Below are positions 34,288 through 41,813 of a stretch of 51,875 nt of DNA, in pieces; positions within the stretch are counted from its first letter, which is position 1; every line of letters starts with the position of its first letter. The notes under the pieces were generated by a model that searched no databases, was not told where the DNA came from, and saw only the letters and a program-made list of their open reading frames with translations. Source of the DNA: Bacteroidetes bacterium MED-G21 (GTDB lineage Bacteria > Bacteroidota > Bacteroidia > Flavobacteriales > UBA7430). The stretch lies in NCBI GenBank assembly GCA_002457305.1, contig NTKG01000003.1, forward strand, positions 1 through 51,875, read 5' to 3'. Made by a program: the position numbers and the translations under genes.

Positions 34288-35690
34288 TTTTTTGTGTTTG
34301 AACAAAAAATTTCTGTCTTTGGAATTTTTGTTCTTTTTATTGCTGCATACCCTCCTATTACATCAATTAAGTTTTTATATCCTTTTGATTTTAAAATAGA
34401 AATATAAATTACTGAACGGTATCCCCCTGCACAGTGTATGTGGTATTTTTTTTCTTTATCTATTTCTTTATAGTGATTAAATAAATCGTCTAATGGTTTA
34501 TTGTTTACTGATTCTATATGCCCTAAATTATATTCTGATGATTTTCTTACATCTAGTATGTTAATTCCTTTTTTATTTTTTTCTTCAAGCTCTTCCGCTG
34601 TTTCCTGTGTAATTACGTCTACTTTTCTTCCTGTCTTTTCCCAAGAAAGAAAAGATCCTTTTAAAAATCCTACTGAATTATCGTATCCAACCCTTGCTAA
34701 TCGTGTAACAACCTCTTCTTCTCTTCCTTCTGGGCAAACAATCACAATTTTTTGTTTTATATCTTTTATTAAGGTTCCTACCCAAGGAGCAAAACCTCCA
34801 TCTATTCCTATAAACCAAGATCCGGGAATAAAACCTTTAACAAAATCTTTTTGATGGCGAACATCTAAAATTAAAGCTCCTTTTTTTACTTCGTTGTCAA
34901 ACTCTTTAATAGTTAATGGTTTTGCTCCAGAAATAATTATTTGTTCGATTGTTTTTTTTGCTATTGTTTTATTTAATTCTACGTTTTTAGGAAAATATTG
35001 TGGTGGTGGTAAAATTCCTTGTAATACTTCTTTTATAAATTCTTCTTTTTTTAAATTTTTATTTAATGCATAATTTGTTTGTTTTTGATTTCCTAATAAA
35101 TCAAAAGTTTCTTTACTTATGTTTTTTCCGCAAGCAGACCCCGCACCATGTGCTGGATAAACTATTATATCGTTTTTTAAAGGCAGTATTTTGTTTCTTA
35201 ATGAATCAAAAAGAAGGCCTGCTAAATCTTCTTTTGTTAAGTTTGTTTTAACTGCTAAATCTGGCCTACCAACATCTCCTATAAATAATGTGTCTCCTGA
35301 AAAAAGGGCTCTTTCTTTTCCTTTTTCATCAATTAATAAATAACACGTTGATTCTATTGTATGACCAGGAGTATGTATGGCTTTTATTTTAATTTTTCCT
35401 ACTGATAGTATTTCTCCATCTTCTACCTGTTTAAATTTAAATTCTGTTTTTGCATGAGGTCCAAAAACAATTACTGCTCCTGTTTTTTTTGCCAATTCTA
35501 CATGCCCAGAAACAAAATCTGCATGAAAATGTGTTTCTAAAATATATTTAATTTTAGTATTATTTTCTTTCGCCTTTTCTATATAAGGCTCAACTTCCCT
35601 TAAGGGGTCTATAATTAATGATTCTCCTTCTGATTCAATATAATAAGCAGCTTCAGATAAACAACCTGTATATATTTGCTCTATTTTCAT
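34284..35690 (-). CDS. MBL-fold persulfide dioxygenase-like protein with two rhodanese domains (CstB-like)
   Basis: 468 residues. Residues 1-240 form a metallo-beta-lactamase domain of the ETHE1/persulfide dioxygenase type (ETHFHADFVSGH, HTPGHTIESTCYLL, FSGDTLFIGDVGRPDL, VYPAHGAGSACG). Two rhodanese domains follow: ILDVRHQKDFVKGFIPGSWFIG with IVCPEGREEE, and INILDVRKSSEYNLGHIESVNN with the loop HCAGGYRS that holds the likely catalytic Cys. The architecture matches S. aureus CstB, which oxidises persulfides. A tauE-like gene is directly upstream, as in cst-type operons, but no sulfide:quinone reductase or CstR is in view. The gene is very AT-rich. Activity on persulfide is inference. Confidence 0.9.
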   Translation of the reverse strand: MKIEQIYTGCLSEAAYYIESEGESLIIDPLREVEPYIEKAKENNTKIKYILETHFHADFVSGHVELAKKTGAVIVFGPHAKTEFKFKQVEDGEILSVGKIKIKAIHTPGHTIESTCYLLIDEKGKERALFSGDTLFIGDVGRPDLAVKTNLTKEDLAGLLFDSLRNKILPLKNDIIVYPAHGAGSACGKNISKETFDLLGNQKQTNYALNKNLKKEEFIKEVLQGILPPPQYFPKNVELNKTIAKKTIEQIIISGAKPLTIKEFDNEVKKGALILDVRHQKDFVKGFIPGSWFIGIDGGFAPWVGTLIKDIKQKIVIVCPEGREEEVVTRLARVGYDNSVGFLKGSFLSWEKTGRKVDVITQETAEELEEKNKKGINILDVRKSSEYNLGHIESVNNKPLDDLFNHYKEIDKEKKYHIHCAGGYRSVIYISILKSKGYKNLIDVIGGYAAIKRTKIPKTEIFCSNTKN

Positions 35691-35716
35691 GTTTAACCTA
35701 AATAATAATTTTTGTT

Positions 35717-36502
35717 TTAATAAAGTTCTTTTAAAAATATAAATACAGCTATTGATAAAACAAAATAGCCAAATATTTTTTTAAGTTTTTCGCCTGACAT
35801 AAATCTACTAATATATAAACCTATAAACATCCCAAATAAAGAAAAACAAGAAAAACTTAATAAAAAAGGCCAATCAATATTTAATGATAATTGAAAGTCT
35901 CCTATTATTCCAATTAATGATTTTAAGGAAATAATCATTAAAGAGGTACCTATTGCTTTTTTCATAGATAACCCACCAAATAAAACCAACATAGGAATAA
36001 TTAAAAACCCTCCTCCTGCTCCTACTAATCCAGTAACTAATCCAATTATTAGTCCTTCTATTATAATAATAAAATAATTAATTTCTTTTTTTATTATACT
36101 ATTGTTTCTGTTTGTAATCATTGATACTGCAGCTAACACCATAATAAGTGCTAAAAAAATTAATATTAATTGTTCTGTTTTATAATAAAAGGTATCTGTT
36201 ATTTTAATTTTTTGAGGAAGCGAAGGTAAAATAAAACGTCTTGTAAAATATATAGATAATAAAGAAGGCGATGTAAAAATTAGCCCAATCTTAAAATCTA
36301 TATTCCCTTTTTTAATATTTTTTATTGCACCAAAAAAAGCCGTTAAACCAACAATAAATAATGAATAAGTTGTAGCTAAAATTGGTTCAATAGTAAAAAT
36401 ATAAACTAAAACAGGAATGGTTAAAATAGAGCCACCACTACCTATTAAACTTAATATTATTCCAATAATAATAGCGCTTATATATCCTATTGCATCTATC
36501 AT
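35717..36502 (-). CDS. TauE/SafE-family sulfite/sulfur anion exporter
   Basis: 261 residues, mostly hydrophobic, with about eight membrane helices and the two family repeats GSGGSILTIPVLVYIF near the start and VGAGGGFLIIPMLVLFGG in the middle. TauE/SafE proteins move small sulfur or organic anions across the inner membrane; beside a CstB-like gene, export of sulfite or thiosulfate is a sensible inference. It precedes the MBL-rhodanese gene by 26 bp. A strong terminator lies only a few bases before its ATG, with no ribosome-binding site, so how it is expressed is unclear. Base composition is extremely AT-rich. Confidence 0.92.
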   Translation of the reverse strand: MIDAIGYISAIIIGIILSLIGSGGSILTIPVLVYIFTIEPILATTYSLFIVGLTAFFGAIKNIKKGNIDFKIGLIFTSPSLLSIYFTRRFILPSLPQKIKITDTFYYKTEQLILIFLALIMVLAAVSMITNRNNSIIKKEINYFIIIIEGLIIGLVTGLVGAGGGFLIIPMLVLFGGLSMKKAIGTSLMIISLKSLIGIIGDFQLSLNIDWPFLLSFSCFSLFGMFIGLYISRFMSGEKLKKIFGYFVLSIAVFIFLKELY

Positions 36503-36509
36503 TTTATCA

Positions 36510-36543
36510 TAAAAAAAAGACCCTTTTTTGGGTCTTTTTTTAT
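36510..36543 (-). terminator. Terminator after the TlpA-like gene, abutting the tauE start
   Basis: AAAAAAAGACCC, T-rich loop, GGGTCTTTTTTT; symmetrical, so it works on either strand. Its minus-strand T run ends about 8 bp before the tauE ATG at 36502. Confidence 0.85.
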
Positions 36544-36545
36544 TT

Positions 36546-37895
36546 TTACAAATTGTTTTTTAAAAATAACATAAGCTCTTGTTTTCCTTTTGGCTTATTT
36601 ACTATTTTCATTTCCTTATCTAAAACAAAAAATGCAGGTGTTTTATTTATTTTATAATCTTTACAAACGGGAGATTGATAATTTTTAAATTGACTAACAT
36701 TAATCCAATTAAAATTACTGTTTTGTATTGTTGTCTTCCATTTATTTTCATTTACATCTAAAGCAACTCCTATTACTTCTAAACCTTTTGGTTTATATTC
36801 ATTATAAACAGGAACAAATCCAGGTAAATCTCTCATACAGTGTCCACAATGAGAGGCCCAAAACATAATAATTGTGTATTTATTATTAGCACATGTGTTT
36901 TTTAAATTTATTTCTGTTCCAAAATTACTTTTTATAGTAAAATCTGGTGGTATATTTCCAACTTGTAAATTTTTTATTAATTGAGCTTTTTGTCTTAATA
37001 AATCATTTATTTCTATATCTCCACAAGCTTCCCCATAAAAATATTCTTCCATTATATAAGTAGCAATATCTTCTAATCCTGAACCATAAAAGCCATCTAA
37101 TAAATTATATAAAGAAAACTCGAACACTTTTTCATTAACTTTTGCTTTATTCATAATTTCATCTACAGCATTGTAATATCCTACCTCTGTATGTCCACTA
37201 TGTTTAATTATATAATCGGTAAATCTTGTTGCAAATACTTCAGATCTAATAAATGTTTCATTATTAAAATCTAAATCGTCAAAATATTTTTTCTTATCGT
37301 CTTTATTTTTTGCTTTACTAGCAACCTTTGCTTTAGAAAAATAAGAATTTGGGTATTTATTAATTACGTTTTGTGTGTGGTTAAATTTTTCTTTTTCTAT
37401 TTTTTCAATTTCATTTTTAATCTCATTTACTTTAACTTGATTACCTTGAGATTTAAATTGTCCTATTTGCTTTTTTAAACCTTTAACAATTTTATTTAAT
37501 TCTAGTTCTTTATTTTTAAATTCCCAATATGCTTTATTTTCTAATGAATTGATAACGGTTACATCCCTTTCTAAATAAACTTGTCCAAACTCTAATTCTA
37601 CTAATGATTCTTTTGGATTTAAAATAACCTCAATTATATTTTTATCATTTGTTAGTGCTAATTTATAATAACCTAATTCATATTGTTTATTATTAAATAT
37701 AAATGATCCATCTATATTAATTTTAACACTGTCAATTTTATATTTATAATTTCCTTCTGTTCTATAAAGAAATAATTCTTTTCCTTGTTGTCTTTTATTT
37801 AAAAAATTACCTTTTATTGTTTGTGCATTTACAGCCGGATCATTTCCACAGCTTAACACAAATAAACTCATAATTATCAATATTATTTTTTTCAT
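36546..37895 (-). CDS. TlpA-like thioredoxin-domain lipoprotein with DUF4369-like N terminus
   Basis: 449 residues from the ATG at 37895 (MKKIILIIMSLFVLSCGND), chosen because it gives a proper lipoprotein signal with lipobox FVLSC; the 22 extra residues of the longer ORF look like leader. Residues 30-130 resemble DUF4369 (TIKGNFLN, YKIDSVKINIDGSFIF). A Lys/Glu-rich helical middle follows, then a thioredoxin domain (PPDFTIKSNFGTEINLKNT, MFWASHCGHCMRDLPGF with CGHC, NKTPAFFVLDKEMKI with cis-Pro). Likely a membrane-tethered periplasmic thiol reductase or disulfide isomerase. Very AT-rich. Confidence 0.9.
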   Translation of the reverse strand: MKKIILIIMSLFVLSCGNDPAVNAQTIKGNFLNKRQQGKELFLYRTEGNYKYKIDSVKINIDGSFIFNNKQYELGYYKLALTNDKNIIEVILNPKESLVELEFGQVYLERDVTVINSLENKAYWEFKNKELELNKIVKGLKKQIGQFKSQGNQVKVNEIKNEIEKIEKEKFNHTQNVINKYPNSYFSKAKVASKAKNKDDKKKYFDDLDFNNETFIRSEVFATRFTDYIIKHSGHTEVGYYNAVDEIMNKAKVNEKVFEFSLYNLLDGFYGSGLEDIATYIMEEYFYGEACGDIEINDLLRQKAQLIKNLQVGNIPPDFTIKSNFGTEINLKNTCANNKYTIIMFWASHCGHCMRDLPGFVPVYNEYKPKGLEVIGVALDVNENKWKTTIQNSNFNWINVSQFKNYQSPVCKDYKINKTPAFFVLDKEMKIVNKPKGKQELMLFLKNNL

Positions 37896-38518
37896 TTCTC
37901 TTTTTATTTTCGTTGAAAATTTAGAAGCACTAAAATAGTTAAAATTATTAATGCTTAGCAAAGCTATAATATTATAAATAATTTTTTAATTTATAATTTA
38001 ATAACATTTAACAACTATATATATATAATAACATTCTTTTTATTTAAAAAATATAATAAAATATATAATAATAATAGGCTGTTTATTACTTGTATAATAT
38101 TAAGAGGTTTTATTAGGAAATGTGTTTTATTAAAATTAATAAACATAATTTGGAGGTTTATAAACAGGTATAAGTCAAAATAATCAATAGTATAGGGTAA
38201 AAATTAACAGCTGTTGATAAATTAAAAAAGAAGTTTTAATACAATAAAATATTGTGATTTTTAATGTTAAAAAGCAATTTGAAAACACTAATTACATAGT
38301 GATAAAAAATAAATAAATCACCTTGCCTTTTTGGTATAAATTATTCCTTATAAAAATTATAAATAAAAACAATACATAGTTTTAATAAAGGTTTAACAAA
38401 GAAAAAGAAGAATCAATAAAAGATTGTTAATAAACACCTATTGAATATTAAGGTTTTATAAAAAAATGAACAAAGTTTTTTATAATTGTTGATAAGGAGA
38501 AAAAAGAGGAATAATCAT
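37896..38518. other. About 620 bp of extremely AT-rich non-coding DNA with DnaA-box-like sites
   Basis: No ORF is credible. It contains long A/T runs and alternating TATATA tracts (about 38016-38075), TGTTGATAA at 38212-38220 and again at 38487-38495 (reverse complement TTATCAACA, one base off the DnaA box TTATCCACA), a looser TGTTAATAA at 38425-38433, and an inverted repeat TTTATTA-AAAT-TAATAAA at 38126-38143. It separates divergent minus- and plus-strand genes. Whether it is an origin-like, terminus-like or merely a long promoter region cannot be decided here. Confidence 0.6.
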
Positions 38519-38526
38519 TACATTTG
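38519..38526 (+). promoter_or_regulatory. Putative -7 box of rpiB
   Basis: TACATTTG fits TAnnTTTG, 19 bp before the ATG; an AAGGGG stretch lies between them. No -33 element at the usual spacing. Confidence 0.5.
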
Positions 38527-38545
38527 ACACTTAAAAGAAGGGGTT

Positions 38546-38977
38546 ATGAAAATAGCAATAGCATCCGACCACGCAGGTGTTGGGTATAAAATACAGTTGG
38601 TTAACTATCTGAAAACAAAAAAGGTTGAAGTAAAAGATTTTGGACCTATGAATGAAGAAAGTGTAGACTACCCGGATTATGCTCATCCCGTAGCTAATGC
38701 AGTAGAAAAAAAAAATACTGATTTAGGTATTTTATTATGTGGTAGCGGAAACGGAATTAATATGAGCGCAAACAAACATCAAGCCGTTCGTTCAGCATTA
38801 TGTTGGAAAAAGGAAATTGCCGAACTCGCTCGTTTACATAATAATGCAAATGTTTTAGCTATGCCCGCTCGTTTTATTTCATATGAAGAAGCACAAGAAA
38901 TAGTAGATATTTTTTTAGAAACAAAATTTGAAGGAGGAAGACACGAAAGAAGGGTAAATAAAATAGCGTGCCCCTAA
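38546..38977 (+). CDS. rpiB: Ribose-5-phosphate isomerase B
   Basis: 143 residues, normal for RpiB. KIAIASDHAGVGYK at the N terminus is the phosphate/substrate loop, VDYPDYAHPVANAV follows, LLCGSGNGINMSANK contains the catalytic Cys, and ALCWKKEIAELARLHNNANVLAMPARFIS is the family core with the His/Asn pair; GGRHERRVNKI ends the fold. It interconverts ribose-5-phosphate and ribulose-5-phosphate in the pentose phosphate pathway. It stands alone on the plus strand and converges on the AddB-like gene 6 bp away. Composition returns to the window average here, in contrast to the DNA just upstream. Confidence 0.97.
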   Translation: MKIAIASDHAGVGYKIQLVNYLKTKKVEVKDFGPMNEESVDYPDYAHPVANAVEKKNTDLGILLCGSGNGINMSANKHQAVRSALCWKKEIAELARLHNNANVLAMPARFISYEEAQEIVDIFLETKFEGGRHERRVNKIACP

Positions 38978-38983
38978 AAATCG

Positions 38984-41812
38984 TTACGATCTAAATGCTT
39001 CTGGGTCACAAAAGCGACAAGGTTCTTTTCTATTTTTATGTTCAAAATTAATGTTCGGGTTAAAAATTTCTTTTAACAGATTCTTAAATTCTTTTTCAAA
39101 ATCACTCAATAAATCAGAGTTCAAAAGCTTATTAACCTTCCCATCTTCTTTGAATCCTGCAGGTAAAAAGCCTTTTTTCAAAGATCTGAAACTCACAATA
39201 CCTGTTTCCAATAATTCCTGTTCCGGATACATTTGTTGATACATATAAGCATAGAGGTATAGCTGGAACCCTTTATGGAATTTTTTCTCTCGGATTAATT
39301 TTTCCATATCATCGGTTTGTAATTCATTAAGCTCTACTTTACCTGTTTTATAATCTATAATACGGAGTTGACCGTTGAGTTTATCTATTCGGTCGGCATT
39401 TCCATTTAGCTTGACATTGAAGTCGATTTCCTCGATACAAATTTCGGTTTTGAGATCTTTTTCCAAGCCTTTAATATAAATTTCATTTCCTTTTGAAATT
39501 AATTTTATCTCTTTTTTGATAAAAGAGTGTAAAAATTGTTCGGCTACAGTGTAAATCAGCTTGTTTTTACCCTTGTTGAATATTCCGCTTTTAAACTCTT
39601 CCAAGAAGAGTTCTTTCAGTTTAGCAGGAATTTTAGGCAGCATAGATTTTAGATCTTCTGTGTTGATTTCCCGATTTAAATAGGGGCGGTAAAAATCTTC
39701 TAAAGCACGATGAACAACTGTTCCTAAAGTGTTGGCCTCAATCGTTTCTTTCATTACGGCTGGCTCTTTAATATTTAGTATTTTTTCATAATAAAATTGC
39801 AATGGGCAGTTTTTGTAGGTGTTTAATGAAGAAGGAGAAAACCCTTTATCTGTAGCGATTTCTTTTAATCGTTCTTTAATAACCTCATCTTTTATAATAG
39901 ACAACTCTTTAGGTTCTACTTTTTTTAGTGGATGTGATAAAATCTCTTCGTTAAATTTTATTTCTTCAGGATATTTAAACTGAAGTTCGTTTTCGAGTTG
40001 GGTGATAAACCGACTTTTTTCTCCCGAATTCAATGCGTCAGTTTCGGTATTGTAAACCAAAGTCAGCGATTTGCATCGCTGTGCCAACCTGTAGAAATGA
40101 TAAGCAAAAACAGCGTCTTTATCCATATAAGTAGGTAAACCAGTCTCTTTTCGAATATCGAATGGGATAAAAGAGTGATCACTTTTTCCTGTTGGCAGAA
40201 AACCTTCGTTTGCAGAGAGTAAAATAACGTGTTCAAAATCTAGGTTACGCGTTTCCAGCATTCCCATCAATTGCAAACCGGTAAGCGGCTCTCCGAAAAA
40301 AGAAAGGTTTTCAATTTTTGCACTTTGTTGAAAAAGGTGGTGAAGTGTTTTTAACTCTTGAATAAATCCATATTTATCTTGTAAATTTTTAATTTGGTTA
40401 AAGAGCTTTGCAAAGGCAAAAAGCGACTCCAGATCCAATGAATTTTTTCGTCCTTGTGCAATGATCTCATCTTTGATTAAAGCGGTTAATTTCAATGCAT
40501 TGTCAATAATCTCAAAAGGATTTGAGCTTTGATAATTCAGCAGCGCCTTAATCCAGGGTAAAATATCTGATTCACAAGAATTTAAAATATCTTCTTGTGA
40601 CGGAAACGAGTGGTTTTGTTTTTGTAGACTACTCTTTAGTTTTTCCAGGGATTTAGTGCTTCCTGAATTTTGGAACGCCGGGTGTTGCCATATTTTAAAC
40701 AGATCCTGGTAGTAGAATTTTGTTTTACCGCCACTCAATTTTTCTCTATTGATATGTAATTGAAAGAAGGCATCAAAAAAGGCGTACAGATGTACGTTTC
40801 GCAAGGAATTCCCCATGGTGATGTTTAGTTTGTCAATGGAATTTGGTAAGAATTCCAATACAGGTAAGAGCATTTTTTCGTCTGCCAGCACCAGGGCAAC
40901 ATCTTTTAATTCTTGGTTTTTTGATATAGATTTGTCAAGTAAAGAGCCGGCTAATTGTGCCTGGGCAACACCTTTAGGAACCCCGTAAACAGTTATGTTT
41001 TTTGGTTTTTTCAATTCTGAGCAAACCCAGTTAAATTCACGATTCTCGAATTCCGGCCACTGTTGATATTGTCGTAAATACTTCCCCGCTTCCTGTTTTT
41101 TATCTTTAAGGTAATATTCATCAGCATCCCAAAACACTTCCGCAACATCTTCCGCAATAAGCGTTCGCATAATATGGGCTTCACAAGGATTCATGGCATT
41201 AAACCCGAGATAATAAACAGAAGATTTAAGTGGGTTCTTTTTAGTGATCCATTTTGAAACATGATCCGAAGCTTTTCTATAGGCCATTCCTTGAAATGCG
41301 ATATTTTGTTCTTTTAAGCGTGCTTTAAAATCAGTAAAAAGCAAACCCATTAATTCCCAAAAACGAAGATATTTTTTAACCATTTCACTAGGCTCTCCAC
41401 CTAAAGGAGTCCATGCTTCAATCTTTTTTGCTTGATGGATGTAGTTGAATAATTTTTGAGGTTGCTCGAAATAAGAGTCGATATCGTTGAAGTCGGTAAG
41501 TAGCATAGGCGCCCATTTCAAAAACACTTCAAACGAGTCTTGCTCATCTTTAGGAAATACATTTTGGTAAGAAATATACATTTCAAAAAGCAACTGTGTT
41601 TTATCTATAATGGTAAAACCAGAAAGTTCTTCCAACCACTCTTCAATAGAATAAATTTTAGGCATCCAAAGTGGAACATCGCTTAAGTCAGAAAGAGCTT
41701 GCTTAAAAAATGTCCCAGCTCGTTTACTCGGCAATACAATACTTAGCTCTTCTAGTTGATGCTGTTTTGTACCGTAAATTTTTTTGGCTATTTTATTGAT
41801 AAATTTATCCAT
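38984..41812 (-). CDS. AddB-like helicase/PD-(D/E)XK nuclease
   Basis: 942 residues from the ATG at 41812 (MDKFINKIAKKIYG), one base after the stop of the partner gene. The N-terminal part has an inactivated helicase-like fold (LSIVLPSKRAGTFFKQAL), and the middle contains ILLSANEGFLPTGK. The C terminus is a RecB-type nuclease: SPSSLNTYKNCPLQFYYEKIL, NTLGTVVHRALEDFY, and the catalytic LRIIDYKTGKVEL. A CxxC (PCRFCDP) near the end plus the earlier Cys would form part of an iron-sulfur staple, though I see three rather than four Cys. It acts with the AddA-like protein in double-strand break resection. Confidence 0.88.
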   Translation of the reverse strand: MDKFINKIAKKIYGTKQHQLEELSIVLPSKRAGTFFKQALSDLSDVPLWMPKIYSIEEWLEELSGFTIIDKTQLLFEMYISYQNVFPKDEQDSFEVFLKWAPMLLTDFNDIDSYFEQPQKLFNYIHQAKKIEAWTPLGGEPSEMVKKYLRFWELMGLLFTDFKARLKEQNIAFQGMAYRKASDHVSKWITKKNPLKSSVYYLGFNAMNPCEAHIMRTLIAEDVAEVFWDADEYYLKDKKQEAGKYLRQYQQWPEFENREFNWVCSELKKPKNITVYGVPKGVAQAQLAGSLLDKSISKNQELKDVALVLADEKMLLPVLEFLPNSIDKLNITMGNSLRNVHLYAFFDAFFQLHINREKLSGGKTKFYYQDLFKIWQHPAFQNSGSTKSLEKLKSSLQKQNHSFPSQEDILNSCESDILPWIKALLNYQSSNPFEIIDNALKLTALIKDEIIAQGRKNSLDLESLFAFAKLFNQIKNLQDKYGFIQELKTLHHLFQQSAKIENLSFFGEPLTGLQLMGMLETRNLDFEHVILLSANEGFLPTGKSDHSFIPFDIRKETGLPTYMDKDAVFAYHFYRLAQRCKSLTLVYNTETDALNSGEKSRFITQLENELQFKYPEEIKFNEEILSHPLKKVEPKELSIIKDEVIKERLKEIATDKGFSPSSLNTYKNCPLQFYYEKILNIKEPAVMKETIEANTLGTVVHRALEDFYRPYLNREINTEDLKSMLPKIPAKLKELFLEEFKSGIFNKGKNKLIYTVAEQFLHSFIKKEIKLISKGNEIYIKGLEKDLKTEICIEEIDFNVKLNGNADRIDKLNGQLRIIDYKTGKVELNELQTDDMEKLIREKKFHKGFQLYLYAYMYQQMYPEQELLETGIVSFRSLKKGFLPAGFKEDGKVNKLLNSDLLSDFEKEFKNLLKEIFNPNINFEHKNRKEPCRFCDPEAFRS

Positions 41813-41813
41813 A

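Noticed and set aside
38016-38110. A dif site in the AT-rich spacer (for example around CTTGTATAATATTAAG)
   Set aside because: Only a few bases resemble a Xer-binding arm; I cannot recall the Bacteroidetes consensus with enough certainty to support a call.
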